From assembly GCF_007678455.1 (NCBI RefSeq), contig NZ_VEEP01000008.1:97942-161941 (forward strand): a stretch of 64,000 nt of DNA, in the 5' to 3' direction. Positions within the stretch are counted from its first letter, which is position 1. The number at the start of each line of letters is the position of its first letter. Source of the DNA: Cytobacillus oceanisediminis 2691 (GTDB lineage: Bacteria > Bacillota > Bacilli > Bacillales > Cytobacillaceae). Under the pieces are notes generated by a model. The model saw nothing but the letters and a program-made list of their open reading frames with translations. It did no database searches and had not been told where the DNA came from. This document shows positions 1-9,343 of this stretch, piece by piece. A program made the position numbers and the translations under genes.

Positions 1-675
1 TCTTGACAGCTTTTCGTCCTTCACTGCCTAACCTGTCAGAATAACCTGCTTTTCTTGACAGCTTTTTAGCTTCAGCAGCCTAACCTGTCAGAATAACGAG
101 GGTTTCTTGACAGCTTTTCTGCTTCCACTGCCCTACCTGTCAGAATAAACAGCTTTTCTTGACAGCTTTTCGTCCTTCACTGCCTTAGCTGTCAGAATAA
201 CCTGCTTTTCTTGACAGCTTTTTAGCTTCAGCAGCCTAACCTGTCAGAATAACGAGGGTTTCTTGACAGCTTTTCTGCTTCCACTGCCCAACCTGTCAGA
301 ATAACCTGCTTTTCTTGACAACTTTTCTGCTTTCACTGCCTAACCTGTCAGAATAAACAGCTTTTCTTGACAGCTTTTCGTCCTTCACTGCCCAACCTGT
401 CAGAATAACCTGCTTTTCTTGACAACTTTTCAGCTTTCACTGCCCTACCTGTCAGAATAAACAGCTTTTCTTGACAGCTTTTCAGCTTTCACTGCCCTAC
501 CTGTCAGAATAAACAGCTTTTCTTGACAACTTTTCTGCTTCCACTGCCCAACCTGTCAGAATAAACAGCTTTTCTTGACAGCTTTTCTGCTTCAGCAGCT
601 TTACCTGTCAGAATAACAGCCTTTACTTGACAGCTTCTCTGTCTTCACTAGCCGTAGCTGTTATAACATCCCGTG
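1..675. repeat. 52-bp tandem repeat array, 13 units
   Basis: Units start at 2, 54, 106 and so on to 626 with an exact 52-bp step; the last unit is degenerate and the array probably continues left of the window. Each unit carries CTTGACAGCTTTT near its start and CTGTCAGAATAA about 30 bp later, an imperfect inverted pair (TTCTTGACAG against CTGTCAGAA). Units 1-3 and 4-6 repeat the same order of variants, so there is a 156-bp higher-order repeat. No open frame explains it. It lies just past the 3' end of the acyl-CoA dehydrogenase gene. Confidence 0.95.
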
Positions 676-1806
676 TTACAACTGCTTACTTATGACAATC
701 TTCTGGATCTCGCTCGTACCCTCGTAAATCTCGGTGACTTTGGCGTCACGGAAGTAGCGTTCGACTGGATAGTCTTTTGTATAGCCGTAGCCGCCGAATA
801 CCTGGATGGCTTCGGTTGTGACTTCGACTGCTGTTCTTGATGTGAACAACTTTGCCATAGAGGCTTCGATTCCGCACTTTTGTCCTTCAGACCGCAATTG
901 AGCCGCTCGGTAGATTAATAGTTTTGCAGCTTCAACGGATGTTGCCATGTCTGCCAGCTTGAAGCCGACGCCTTGCTGGGCTGCGATTGGCTTGCCAAAT
1001 TGGACTCTTTCTTTTGCATATGAGGACGCTGCGTCCAATGCAGCCTCTGCAATGCCAAGAGCCTGAGCCGCGATGCCGATACGGCCGGAGTCAAGGTTGC
1101 TCATCGCGATTTTGAATCCTTCGCCTTCCTGGCCAAGCAGGTTTTCTTCTGGCACCTTCATATCCTCGAATGTCAACTGGACTGTTCGGGAGCCGTACAG
1201 CCCCATTTTGTGCTCATCCTTGCCGACGATGAAGCCCGGTGTATCTTTCTCAACGATAAAGGCTGAAACGCCCTTTGTACCTGCTTCAGGATTAGTCGAT
1301 GCGAAAACAATATAGACATCCGCTTCGCCGCCATTGGTGATGAACACTTTTGATCCGTTCAATACATAATGTCCGTCTTTTTTTACCGCCCGGGTTTTCA
1401 GGCTGGCAGCATCGGAACCGGCACTTGGCTCAGTCAGGCAGAAGGCTCCCAGGTATTCCCCTGAAGCTAGCTTAGGTACGTATTTTTTCTTCTGCTCTTC
1501 TGTACCGAAGTACAGGATCGGATTTGTTCCTACAGATGTATGAACGGATAGGATGACGCCAACCGTTGCGCTGACCCTGGAAATTTCATGGATGGCAATG
1601 ATATAGGAAATGAAGTCCATCTCTGAACCGCCATATTCCTCAGGTACCGGAATCCCCATCAGGCCAAGTTCGCCCATCTTTTTTAAAATCTCCCTCGGGA
1701 ACTCGCCTTCCTCCATTTTTTCAACGAACGGCGCAATTTCCGTATGTGCAAAATCACGGACCATCTTGCGCATCATTTCTTGTTCTTCTGTGAATCTCAG
1801 ATTCAT
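676..1806 (-). CDS. Acyl-CoA dehydrogenase (short-chain/butyryl type)
   Basis: A 376-residue FAD enzyme that introduces the alpha-beta double bond into acyl-CoA and passes electrons to electron-transfer flavoprotein. Both family signatures are visible: [13 protein letters not shown] near residue 122 and, near the C-terminus, [14 protein letters not shown] followed by IYEGTSEIQ, whose Glu is the usual catalytic base. Length is normal for the family. The start follows a GGAGGGTG site. It is the last gene of a beta-oxidation operon with the hydroxyacyl-CoA dehydrogenase (61-nt gap) and thiolase. It resembles B. subtilis AcdA/MmgC; which paralogue it is cannot be settled from sequence alone. Confidence 0.95.
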   Translation of the reverse strand: MNLRFTEEQEMMRKMVRDFAHTEIAPFVEKMEEGEFPREILKKMGELGLMGIPVPEEYGGSEMDFISYIIAIHEISRVSATVGVILSVHTSVGTNPILYFGTEEQKKKYVPKLASGEYLGAFCLTEPSAGSDAASLKTRAVKKDGHYVLNGSKVFITNGGEADVYIVFASTNPEAGTKGVSAFIVEKDTPGFIVGKDEHKMGLYGSRTVQLTFEDMKVPEENLLGQEGEGFKIAMSNLDSGRIGIAAQALGIAEAALDAASSYAKERVQFGKPIAAQQGVGFKLADMATSVEAAKLLIYRAAQLRSEGQKCGIEASMAKLFTSRTAVEVTTEAIQVFGGYGYTKDYPVERYFRDAKVTEIYEGTSEIQKIVISKQL

Positions 1807-1867
1807 GTTTTCACCCTCCAGACGTCCAAACAGTGAGTATGTATGGACGCATTTGTCGCTGCATTCT

Positions 1868-2719
1868 TTACGCGTATGTGTAGAACCCGCGGCCGGATTT
1901 TTTGCCTAGCCAGCCAGCTTTTACATATTTCCTTAATAATGGGCACGGTCGATATTTATCGTCGCCGAAGCCTTCGTGAAGTGTTTCCATGATGTAAAGG
2001 CAAGTATCCAGACCGATGAAATCAGCAAGCGTCAACGGACCCATTGGATGGTTCATGCCGAGCTTCATGACTTCGTCGATTGCTTCCTTTGTTGCTACGC
2101 CTTCATATAATGTGTAGATGGCTTCGTTGATCATCGGCATAAGGATGCGGTTGGACACAAATCCAGGGAAATCATTCACTTCTACAGGAACCTTTTCCAA
2201 AGTCTTGGTGATATCTTCGATTGTCTGATACACTTCATCAGCTGTCGCCAGGCCGCGAATGATTTCGACCAGCTTCATGACAGGTACCGGGTTCATGAAA
2301 TGCATGCCGATAACTTTTTCCGGACGCTTTGTTGCTGCAGCAATCTCGGTGATTGGTAACGATGATGTATTGGAAGCAAGGATTGTGTGTTCAGGTGCGA
2401 TTTCATCAAGCTGGGCAAAAATCTTTGCCTTGATGTCCATGTTCTCCACAGCAGCTTCGATGACCAGGTCAACCTTACCCGCATCCTGAAGGTCTGTTGA
2501 GGCAGTAATCCTGCCAACAACAGCGTCCAACTGTTCTGCTGTCATCCGGCCTTTATCGACCTGGCGGTTAAGATTCTTCTTAATTCCGGAAAGTCCGCGT
2601 TCCACAAATTCCGGCTTCAGGTCGTTCAAAAACACATCATATCCACCCTGCGCGCACACCTGGGCAATACCGGAGCCCATCTGACCTGCGCCGATTACCA
2701 TAATTGTTTTCACACTCAT
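1868..2719 (-). CDS. 3-hydroxybutyryl-CoA dehydrogenase
   Basis: NAD(P)-dependent oxidation of 3-hydroxyacyl-CoA, the third step of beta-oxidation. The N-terminus has the Rossmann motif [13 protein letters not shown], then the family signatures [12 protein letters not shown] and [17 protein letters not shown], and the C-terminal dimerisation domain with [15 protein letters not shown] and [10 protein letters not shown] chose the ATG at 2719 (MSVKT), which lies 6 nt after AGGAGG, giving 283 residues; the frame is open further upstream and the ATG at 2722 is possible. It resembles B. subtilis MmgB. It sits between thiolase (69-nt gap) and acyl-CoA dehydrogenase. Confidence 0.95.
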   Translation of the reverse strand: MSVKTIMVIGAGQMGSGIAQVCAQGGYDVFLNDLKPEFVERGLSGIKKNLNRQVDKGRMTAEQLDAVVGRITASTDLQDAGKVDLVIEAAVENMDIKAKIFAQLDEIAPEHTILASNTSSLPITEIAAATKRPEKVIGMHFMNPVPVMKLVEIIRGLATADEVYQTIEDITKTLEKVPVEVNDFPGFVSNRILMPMINEAIYTLYEGVATKEAIDEVMKLGMNHPMGPLTLADFIGLDTCLYIMETLHEGFGDDKYRPCPLLRKYVKAGWLGKKSGRGFYTYA

Positions 2720-2788
2720 CATTTCTCCTCCTAAAAAAGTTTGTATCAATGGAGGGCAGCTCTCGCATATGCCCTCATTCTTTTTTCG

Positions 2789-3982
2789 TTATTGTTTCGG
2801 AACCTCGATCATCACAGCATCACCCTGGCCGCCGCCTGAGCAGATCGCCGCAATGCCTACCCCGCCGCCGCGGCGTTTCAGTTCATGCATCAATGTCAGG
2901 ATGATGCGCGCCCCGCTTGCTCCGATCGGGTGTCCGAGGGCAACCGCACCGCCGTTGACATTGACTTTTTCCGGATCAAGGTTTGCGATTCGTCCGCTTG
3001 TCAATGCAACCGCTGCGAAGGCTTCATTGATTTCAAATAGGTCAATCTCTTCAAGTGATTTGCCGGTCTTTTTCAATAACTCGTTAATGACGATTCCCGG
3101 TGTTTTTGGGAAGTCCTTTGCTTCAGTGGCAATTGCGGCATGAGCCAAAACCACTGCCTGCGCTGTCCTTCCTTCACGCTGCGCACGCTCTTCGCTCATC
3201 AGGACGAGGGCGGCCGCACCGTCATTGACACCTGGTGCATTGCCTGCAGTAATAGTGCCGTCCGAATTGAAAACCGGCCCCAGTTTGGCCAGTTTTTCAA
3301 CTGAAGTGTCCTTCCTCGGCGCTTCATCATGCTGGACCAATATCGGGTCGCCCTTACGCTTCGGCACCTCAACCGGGACGATTTCTTCGGCAAGCTTTCC
3401 TGATTCAATCGCTTCGATAGCCCTTTGATGGCTGCGGTACGACCACTGATCCTGCTCCTCACGGCTGATTTCATATTCCTTCGCTACTTCATTTCCGTAT
3501 GTCCCCATATGGACACCTTTGAAGCTGCATGTCAGGCCATCATGGATCATCAGGTCTTTCACCTGACCGTCGCCCATCCTGAAGCCCCATCGTGCTTTAG
3601 GCAGGATATAAGGCGCATTGCTCATTGACTCCATTCCGCCGGCTACAATCACTTCCTCATCTCCAGCACGGATGATCTGGTCGCCAAGTGTCAGGCTGCG
3701 CATCCCGGATGCACATACTTTGTTGATGGTTTCTGTTTTCACTTCCCATGGAATGCCTGCTTCCCTTGCTGCCTGGCGTGATGGAAGCTGTCCCTGGCCT
3801 CCCTGCAGCACTGTCCCAAGAATGACTTCGCCGACTTCCTCAGGTTTAACACCAGCGCGTGATAATGCTTCCTTTACAGCAATTCCTCCTAACTGACTGG
3901 CCGAAAAACTGCTCAATCCGCCGCCAAGCTTGCCAAACGGTGTTCTTGCCCCTGCTAAAATGACTGTTCTTCCCATTGCCAT
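2789..3982 (-). CDS. Acetyl-CoA C-acyltransferase (thiolase)
   Basis: Thiolase cleaving 3-ketoacyl-CoA to acetyl-CoA plus shortened acyl-CoA, or acting as acetoacetyl-CoA thiolase. The nucleophilic Cys lies in [11 protein letters not shown] (about residue 88); the C-terminal catalytic His and Cys lie in [16 protein letters not shown] and CSGGGQGDA. At 397 residues it has normal length. First gene of the three-gene operon running left. The ATG at 3982 follows AGGGAG closely; the ATG at 3976 is an alternative. Upstream are a degenerate FadR-like palindrome and a cre-like site, consistent with fatty-acid and carbon control. Confidence 0.95.
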   Translation of the reverse strand: MAMGRTVILAGARTPFGKLGGGLSSFSASQLGGIAVKEALSRAGVKPEEVGEVILGTVLQGGQGQLPSRQAAREAGIPWEVKTETINKVCASGMRSLTLGDQIIRAGDEEVIVAGGMESMSNAPYILPKARWGFRMGDGQVKDLMIHDGLTCSFKGVHMGTYGNEVAKEYEISREEQDQWSYRSHQRAIEAIESGKLAEEIVPVEVPKRKGDPILVQHDEAPRKDTSVEKLAKLGPVFNSDGTITAGNAPGVNDGAAALVLMSEERAQREGRTAQAVVLAHAAIATEAKDFPKTPGIVINELLKKTGKSLEEIDLFEINEAFAAVALTSGRIANLDPEKVNVNGGAVALGHPIGASGARIILTLMHELKRRGGGVGIAAICSGGGQGDAVMIEVPKQ

Positions 3983-4036
3983 CTCTCCCTTTTAATCTAT
4001 TAATTTTTAAAAATGAAAAATTCTTGTGACATTGAG

Positions 4037-4054
4037 TGACTGAACGCTCGCTCG
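4037..4054. promoter_or_regulatory. Degenerate FadR/TetR-type operator candidate
   Basis: TGACTGAACGCTCGCTCG is an imperfect palindrome resembling the Bacillus FadR box (roughly TGAATGA..TCATTCA) upstream of the thiolase operon. The match is partial; function is inferred from its place and from the better site at 6461. Confidence 0.4.
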
Positions 4055-4127
4055 ATACTGGTCCAAAAAAAATCCTTCTGCTGTTCCATGAGGCTATAAA
4101 AAGTGGATTCTTGCTGAATAAGATAAA

Positions 4128-4143
4128 TGTAAGCGCTTTATCA
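4128..4143. promoter_or_regulatory. cre-like site (CcpA) upstream of thiolase operon
   Basis: TGTAAGCGCTTTATCA matches the core of the catabolite-responsive element (TGWNANCGNTNWCA) except at its end. Catabolite repression of a beta-oxidation operon would agree with the mmg operon of B. subtilis. Confidence 0.4.
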
Positions 4144-4257
4144 TATTATTCATTTTACTTTAAAAATAGTAGAAATTGAAACACTTTGCTAAAAATTCTG
4201 GCATATGTCGAATTTTTAATGTGAGTCAACTTCTACTATTCAGGTTTTAACTATTCA

Positions 4258-6369
4258 TTAAGAAACTAACGGCTTAATCTCACCAAAAACGGATTTTTCA
4301 AGCAGTTCCGCAACGTCGAGCGTCTCAACGCTGTCTTCAACTTCCTTCGCCTTAGTGCCATCGGAAAGCATTGTCAGGCAGTATGGGCAGCCGGAACTGA
4401 TGACGGACGGGTTCACGGCAAGTGCCTGTTCGGTACGGGAAACGTTGATTCTGTGGCCCGTTTCTTCCTCCATCCACATCAAGCCGCCGCCAGCGCCGCA
4501 GCACATTGCTGTATCGCGGTTGCGTTCCATTTCCTTGAGGTCCACGCCCGGGATCGCTTTGAGGATATCTCGCGGTGCGTCATAAACCTCGTTATAGCGG
4601 CCAAGGTAGCAGGAATCATGGAAAGTGATCGTTTCGTTCACTGCATGCTTCGGAGTCAGTCTTCCTTCCTTGACTAATTGAGCAAGAAGTTCAGTGTGGT
4701 GATATACCTCTGCTTCAAGGCCGAAATCTGGATACTCATTCTTAAAGATATTGTATGCGTGAGGGTCGATCGTCACGATCTTCTTTACTTCATTTTTCTC
4801 GAATTCTTCGATATTCTTTGTTGCCAGCTCCTGGAACAGGAATTCATTGCCCAGACGGCGCGGTGTATCGCCGGAGTTCTTTTCCTTGTTGCCAAGGATG
4901 GCGAATTTGACGCCTGCTTCGTTCATCAGCTTGGCGAATGACAGCGCGATCTTTTGGCTGCGGTTGTCAAACGCACCCATTGCGCCGACCCAGAATAAGT
5001 ATTCGAATTCTTCATCTGCTTTCTTAAGTTCTTTTACGGTAGGAACGACAACATCGTCGCGAAGCTCGCGCCAGTTTTCTTTTTCCTTGCGGTTCAAGCC
5101 CCAAGGGTTGCCCTGGCGTTCGATATTTGTCATCGCACGCTGTGCATCAGCGTCCATCTTGCCTTCTGTCAAAACAAGATAACGGCGAAGGTCGATGATT
5201 TTATCAACGTGTTCGTTCATGACCGGACACTGGTCTTCACAGTTTCGGCAAGTCGTACATGCCCAGATTTCCTCTTCTGTGATGACATCGCCGATCATGC
5301 TTGGGCTGTAAGCCAGAGCTGCAGCCGATTCATTGACACCCTGTCCTGAAGCTGACAGAGCAATCTGATTGCCTTTTGTGCCTGAAAATGCAAATGTCGG
5401 TACCCAGGGCTGTTTTGATGTGACCGCTGCACCTGTTAGAGTCAGATGGTCACGCAGTTTGACGATCAAGTCCATCGGAGACAGCATCTTCCCAGTCCCT
5501 GTTGCAGGACACATATTCGTACAGCGTCCGCATTCAACACAAGCATAGAAGTCGATCATTTGTTCATAATTGAAATCAGTGATTTTACCAGCACCGAATG
5601 TTTCCTGTGTTTCATCTTCAAAATCGATCTTCGTGATTTTTCCTGGTGAGTCAACCCTTGTTAAATAAACATTGGCTGGTCCAGCAATCAAGTGGGCGTG
5701 CTTTGATTGCGGCACGTACACAAGGAACGCAAGCAGGAATAATAAGTGAATCCACCATGCAATATAGAAAACCGTAATGGCAGCTGCCTCAGGAATTCCG
5801 CTGAAAGCCGCAGCAATAAGTGATGCAACCGGCTCAGTCCATGTTCCTTCATGGCCATGCCAGATCATGCCCATCCCGTTCCCGAGCAGTACAGAAAGCA
5901 TCAATCCGCCGATGAACAGCAAGACCAATCCGTTTTTGAAGCCGCGCTTCAGGCGGACAAGTTTTTCAACATAACGGCGGTAAAAAGCCCATACAACCGC
6001 TACAAGAATCGTCAGTGTAACAAGCTCCTGGAAGAAAGTGAAGCCCGGATACAACGGTCCCAGCGGCAAATGCGAGCCAGGCTTTATGCCCTTCCAGATA
6101 AAATCAATTGCCCCAAACTGGACAAGGAGGAAGCCATAGAAAAACATAACGTGGATGGCGCCGCTTTTCTTGTCCTTCAAGAGCCTTTTCTGGCCGAATA
6201 CATGAACAAGGATTCTTCTCCAGCGATCTTTGATATCATCATCAAACTCAGATTTCTTGCCGAGTTTGATGTATTCGATTCTCGTCTTTACCACATAAAC
6301 GAACAGACTGATAGCGTAAGCGGTTACAAACAAGAACGCAATAAGATTGATCCAAAGCAAACCGTTCAT
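4258..6369 (-). CDS. ywjF: Membrane Fe-S oxidoreductase, heterodisulfide-reductase-like (YwjF family)
   Basis: A 703-residue integral membrane protein with about five hydrophobic segments in the first 225 residues, then two [4Fe-4S] motifs (CVECGRCTNMCP and CTTCRNCEDQCP) and two CCG-type cysteine domains (CYLGRYNEVYDAPR with CCGAGGGLMW, and SGCPYCLTM). The architecture suggests that it moves electrons between a soluble carrier and quinone. In Bacillus this gene sits next to acyl-CoA dehydrogenase genes, so a role as ETF-linked quinone reductase for beta-oxidation is likely but inferred. It has its own promoter with a FadR-like box, separate from the thiolase operon. Confidence 0.88.
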   Translation of the reverse strand: MNGLLWINLIAFLFVTAYAISLFVYVVKTRIEYIKLGKKSEFDDDIKDRWRRILVHVFGQKRLLKDKKSGAIHVMFFYGFLLVQFGAIDFIWKGIKPGSHLPLGPLYPGFTFFQELVTLTILVAVVWAFYRRYVEKLVRLKRGFKNGLVLLFIGGLMLSVLLGNGMGMIWHGHEGTWTEPVASLIAAAFSGIPEAAAITVFYIAWWIHLLFLLAFLVYVPQSKHAHLIAGPANVYLTRVDSPGKITKIDFEDETQETFGAGKITDFNYEQMIDFYACVECGRCTNMCPATGTGKMLSPMDLIVKLRDHLTLTGAAVTSKQPWVPTFAFSGTKGNQIALSASGQGVNESAAALAYSPSMIGDVITEEEIWACTTCRNCEDQCPVMNEHVDKIIDLRRYLVLTEGKMDADAQRAMTNIERQGNPWGLNRKEKENWRELRDDVVVPTVKELKKADEEFEYLFWVGAMGAFDNRSQKIALSFAKLMNEAGVKFAILGNKEKNSGDTPRRLGNEFLFQELATKNIEEFEKNEVKKIVTIDPHAYNIFKNEYPDFGLEAEVYHHTELLAQLVKEGRLTPKHAVNETITFHDSCYLGRYNEVYDAPRDILKAIPGVDLKEMERNRDTAMCCGAGGGLMWMEEETGHRINVSRTEQALAVNPSVISSGCPYCLTMLSDGTKAKEVEDSVETLDVAELLEKSVFGEIKPLVS

Positions 6370-6451
6370 AAAATCATTTACCCCTTTCGATGCTGAATTT
6401 TTGGGAGAAAATTTTTAACCAAATCAATTTTCTGAATTTACCTTTAACTCC

Positions 6452-6479
6452 ATTATATAATGAATGAGCATTCAGTCAA
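6452..6479 (-). promoter_or_regulatory. Promoter of ywjF with an overlapping FadR-like box
   Basis: On the minus strand TTGACT (6479-6474) and TATAAT (6457-6452) are separated by 16 nt. A near-palindrome TGAATGAGCATTCAGTCA (6461-6478), 15 of 18 matches to the Bacillus FadR consensus as I remember it, fills the space between -10 and -35, an ideal repressor position. Confidence 0.7.
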
Positions 6480-6610
6480 CTCATTTCCATTCATTTCTGA
6501 AAATTGTTTACGCTCGCCCTTTTACAGGAACTTAACATATATAAAGCGTTTTCGGCAAAAATAATATGAAATGTACAACCCTAAATTTTTAACAAGGGAG
6601 CCAAAACGCT

Positions 6611-7810
6611 ATGGTAATTGGATGGATGATATTTTGGATAATAGCCGGGATTGCACTGTGGGTCACAGCGGACTTCTTTCTTGGCAGGAAGCAGCATCTT
6701 GCAAATGCAAAAAAGTACGCTTTTCCAGAAAGGTATAGTGATCTGGAAATATTCGCAAAGGGACCAGAATTGTTCGAGGATTTATTTTCTGAAATTAAAA
6801 AGGCCAGACAGCACATCCATATTTTATTTTATATCATCAAAGATGATAAACTCAGCCACGAGTTCGTCACTTTATTGAAGGAAAAGGCACAGGAGGGAGT
6901 TGAGGTTCGGCTTCTTGTAGATTGGATCGGAAGCAACTTGAAACGGAAGACGATCCAGTCCCTGAAAGCAGCGGGAGTGCAGTTCGCTTATACCCATATT
7001 CCGAAGCCCCCCTTCCTGTTCTATTCATCCCAGGTCCGCAACCATCGCAAGATTACGGTTATTGACGGACAAATCGGTTACCTTGGCGGCTTTAATATTG
7101 GTGATGAATATAATGACAAGAATCCAAAGCTTTCACCTTGGCGGGATTATCATTTGAAATTAACTGGTGAAGGGATTGTTGACTTGCAGAAGGAATTTTT
7201 ACGTGACTGGCAATGTGCAAGCAAGGTGAACCTTCTCCAGAACAAAGCGTACTTTCCTGAGTTGCAAAAGGGATCGATTCGCCAGCAGTTCGTCCCAACC
7301 GAAGGTGATTCACTCGAAGACTTAATCGCCACATTAATCAGCGAAGCAAAGAAATCCATCATCATCGGCACACCATATTTCATTCCAAGCAAAGAGGTAT
7401 TTGAGCAATTAAATGCTGCGATTTCCCGGGGAGTGTCCGTTACGGTCCTTGTCCCATATAAGTCCGATCATATTCTCGTAAAAGAAGCATCGTACAGGTA
7501 TTTACGTTCCCTCCTCAAGGATGGAGCCGATGTATATCAATATTTGAAGGGTTTTTATCATGCCAAAGTCGTGATGATCGATGACAATATTTGTGATATC
7601 GGAACAGCAAATTTTGATCAACGAAGCATGTTTTTAAATTATGAATTGAATTGCTTAGTTTATGACCCTTCTTTTATTAAAAAAGTGAAGCATATTCTCA
7701 CTGAAGACATGTTGGATTCTCATAAAGCTTCACTTGCTGACTTCAGCCGCGCTAACCTGTTTTTATCATTCAAAGAAACAGCCGCAAGGACGATTTCATT
7801 TTTCCTATAG
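6611..7810 (+). CDS. ywjE: Cardiolipin synthase-like phospholipase D family protein
   Basis: A 399-residue membrane protein with an N-terminal hydrophobic segment (residues 3-22) and two HKD motifs: HRKITVIDG near residue 142 and HAKVVMIDD near residue 316. Each is followed by the usual glycine-rich stretch (GGFNIGDEY and GTANFDQRS). This is the duplicated catalytic fold that condenses phosphatidylglycerol into cardiolipin. It is shorter than the main ClsA type, as in B. subtilis YwjE, and has the same neighbours (ywjF, uvsE). Its TAG stop overlaps the first bases of a MITE-like element. Confidence 0.9.
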   Translation: MVIGWMIFWIIAGIALWVTADFFLGRKQHLANAKKYAFPERYSDLEIFAKGPELFEDLFSEIKKARQHIHILFYIIKDDKLSHEFVTLLKEKAQEGVEVRLLVDWIGSNLKRKTIQSLKAAGVQFAYTHIPKPPFLFYSSQVRNHRKITVIDGQIGYLGGFNIGDEYNDKNPKLSPWRDYHLKLTGEGIVDLQKEFLRDWQCASKVNLLQNKAYFPELQKGSIRQQFVPTEGDSLEDLIATLISEAKKSIIIGTPYFIPSKEVFEQLNAAISRGVSVTVLVPYKSDHILVKEASYRYLRSLLKDGADVYQYLKGFYHAKVVMIDDNICDIGTANFDQRSMFLNYELNCLVYDPSFIKKVKHILTEDMLDSHKASLADFSRANLFLSFKETAARTISFFL

Positions 7811-7864
7811 GCTCTTTTCGTAAAAATTCGGAAGCATCTCTGAAAAGCAGCGAAAACAGCCTTT
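7809..7864. mobile_element. MITE-like family B, short copy (B1)
   Basis: Ends are AGGCTCTTTTCG and CGAAAACAGCCT, near-perfect inverted repeats matching the ends of the two longer copies at 29279 and 56820. Only about 56 bp remain, so this looks like an internal deletion derivative. It carries no gene. Confidence 0.7.
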
Positions 7865-7918
7865 CTATAACATAACCGGAGTTAGTGTTCGGCCTCCTCC
7901 GGAAAAAGGAGGTTCTAT

Positions 7919-8875
7919 ATGATCATTCGGCTGGGATATGTATCCACCGCCATCAGCCTATGGGATGCATCTCCCTCCAAGGCACTTACGTTTGCCAGAT
8001 TTGGGCAGCTGCCTGAGGAGGTGCGGTATGAAAAATTGCTTTCCGTTACCTATCAAAATCTCTTGAACACGGAAAGAATGATTCATTACAATATCGCCCA
8101 TGACATTCCTTTATACCGCTTTTCAAGCTCGATCGCCCCGCTGGCGACCCATCCGGAGGTCAAGTGGGATTTTGTCACACCTTTTCGTGAAAAATGGCTG
8201 GAAATCGGTGCGTTGGTGAAAAAGCATGAGTTGCGCACAAGCTTCCATCCTAACCAGTATACGCTGTTCACTTCCCCGAGGGAGGAAGTAACGGCCAATG
8301 CCATCATCGATATGGAATATCACTACGGAATGATCGAAGCAATGGGATTGGAAAACAACGCACTCATCAATATCCATATTGGCGGTGCTTACGGAAACAA
8401 AGAAGAGACAATTTTGCGTTTTCATGAAAGCTTCGCAAAACTGCCTCCCCATATCAAGGCAATCACCACGCTTGAAAACGATGATAAAACCTATAATTCT
8501 GAAGAAACTTTGAAGGCTTGTAAAAAAGAGGACGTGCCATTCATGTTCGATTATCACCATCACATGGCAAACCTCTGTGAAGAGCCTCTTGAAAAATTGC
8601 TTCCTGAAGGTTTCGCAACCTGGGAACGGATAGGGATGAAGCCAAAGATCCACATCTCCTCACCGAAATCAGAAAAAGCGTACCGCTCACATGCCGATTA
8701 TGTGGATCCGGATTTCATCCTTCCGCTGATCCATATTTTGCGGAGTATCGGCCAGGACATTGATTTTATGATTGAAGCGAAGGAGAAGGACAAAGCAGCG
8801 TTGAAGCTCGTCGAGGATTTGACGAAAATCCGCGGAGTGAAGCGGATTGGCGGTGCTGTTTTGGAGTGGAAGTGA
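7919..8875 (+). CDS. uvsE: UV damage endonuclease UvsE
   Basis: A 318-residue UvdE-family TIM-barrel endonuclease that nicks DNA 5' of UV photoproducts. The start [19 protein letters not shown] and conserved blocks [41 protein letters not shown] and [10 protein letters not shown] supply the His/Glu/Asp metal ligands expected of the family. The start has a strong AGGAGG site. It lies downstream of ywjE as in B. subtilis (ywjD), separated by a short MITE-like element. Confidence 0.95.
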   Translation: MIIRLGYVSTAISLWDASPSKALTFARFGQLPEEVRYEKLLSVTYQNLLNTERMIHYNIAHDIPLYRFSSSIAPLATHPEVKWDFVTPFREKWLEIGALVKKHELRTSFHPNQYTLFTSPREEVTANAIIDMEYHYGMIEAMGLENNALINIHIGGAYGNKEETILRFHESFAKLPPHIKAITTLENDDKTYNSEETLKACKKEDVPFMFDYHHHMANLCEEPLEKLLPEGFATWERIGMKPKIHISSPKSEKAYRSHADYVDPDFILPLIHILRSIGQDIDFMIEAKEKDKAALKLVEDLTKIRGVKRIGGAVLEWK

Positions 8876-8918
8876 AGAATATAGAAGCTAGGAAAGATAA
8901 TGGCATCCGTTTCCTATA

Positions 8919-8927
8919 TGGTATAAT
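8919..8927 (+). promoter_or_regulatory. Extended -10 promoter of the type I toxin mRNA
   Basis: TGGTATAAT is a perfect extended -10 element. A transcript would start near 8934, just before two short segments that are complementary to segments in the 3' UTR (8946-8952 with 9096-9102; 8956-8963 with 9142-9149). Confidence 0.6.
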
Positions 8928-8996
8928 TATCTAGCACAGCAAAAAGCAGGGTGAGCAGCGGCCGTCCCCAATCCAGCAGGAAAGGGGGTGACGCTG

Positions 8997-9092
8997 ATGG
9001 TTACTTACGAAGCAATGAACTTGATGGTGAGTTTCGCCACGCTTATCGTTGCCGTAATCGCCATAGGTATTTCTTCTAATAAAAAGAAGTAA
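8997..9092 (+). CDS. Small holin-like type I toxin peptide
   Basis: A 31-residue peptide (starting MVTYEAMNLMVSFATLIVAV, ending SSNKKK) with one hydrophobic span from about residue 8 to 25 and a basic tail. It fits the putative holin-like toxin family of Firmicutes, whose members begin with a Tyr-Glu-Ala-like stretch. It has a strong AAAGGGGGTG site. The mRNA has 5'/3' complementary segments, a strong terminator, and a convergent promoter beyond its 3' end, all typical of type I toxin loci such as TxpA/RatA and BsrG/SR4. Toxicity is inferred. Confidence 0.8.
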   Translation: MVTYEAMNLMVSFATLIVAVIAIGISSNKKK

Positions 9093-9223
9093 CCTACCCT
9101 GCACATCGCCAAATGTGAGTAGATTACTTCTATTCGGAACTGGCCGCTGTAATTCAAGCAGCTTGCTGTGTATTGAGATCTCGGTTGCAGCCGAGATCTC
9201 TTTTTTTACTATATGGACTTTAT
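9080..9223 (-). ncRNA. Candidate antisense antitoxin RNA
   Basis: The minus-strand promoter at 9230-9258 would start an RNA near 9223 running left across the toxin terminator and 3' UTR, giving a 3'-overlap antisense RNA as in TxpA/RatA. A small hairpin (CACAT/ATGTG, around 9103-9117) and a T-rich stretch on the minus strand near 9081-9088 could end it. Boundaries are estimates; the RNA itself is inferred. Confidence 0.5.
9175..9207 (+). terminator. Terminator of the toxin mRNA
   Basis: A perfect 10-bp stem, GAGATCTCGG with CCGAGATCTC, 6-nt loop, followed by seven T. Confidence 0.9.
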
Positions 9224-9229
9224 GCTTAA

Positions 9230-9258
9230 ATTATAAACCTTATATTACATCAATTCAA
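9230..9258 (-). promoter_or_regulatory. Promoter of the candidate antitoxin RNA
   Basis: On the minus strand TTGAAT (9258-9253), a 17-nt spacer and a perfect TATAAT (9235-9230). No gene start follows on that strand before the toxin, which supports an antisense RNA. Confidence 0.6.
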
Positions 9259-9300
9259 CAAAACCGATAATACTTCACTATAATTTGGAAGTTCAGTTAC

Positions 9301-9334
9301 TAAGAGAGACCCAGCCAAGTGGCTGGATCTCTTA
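9301..9334 (-). terminator. Hairpin downstream of argS
   Basis: TAAGAGA..CAGCC and GGCTGG..CTCTTA form a long imperfect stem just past the argS stop. No clear T-run follows on the minus strand, so termination is only likely. Confidence 0.5.
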
Positions 9335-9343
9335 AAAGGTATA

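Noticed and set aside
1-675. CRISPR array
   Set aside because: Nearly the whole 52-bp unit is conserved; there are no unique spacers of CRISPR size and no cas genes nearby.
1-675. Array of sigma-A promoters, since TTGACA occurs in many units
   Set aside because: At 17 bp from TTGACA the sequence is GCCTAA-like and not a -10 box; spacing to the AT-rich GAATAA is about 30 bp.
5851-6396. 181-residue open frame antisense to ywjF
   Set aside because: Antisense shadow of a strongly conserved gene; no support of its own.
8123-8653. 176-residue open frame antisense to uvsE
   Set aside because: Low-quality composition and no ribosome site; uvsE is clearly the real gene.
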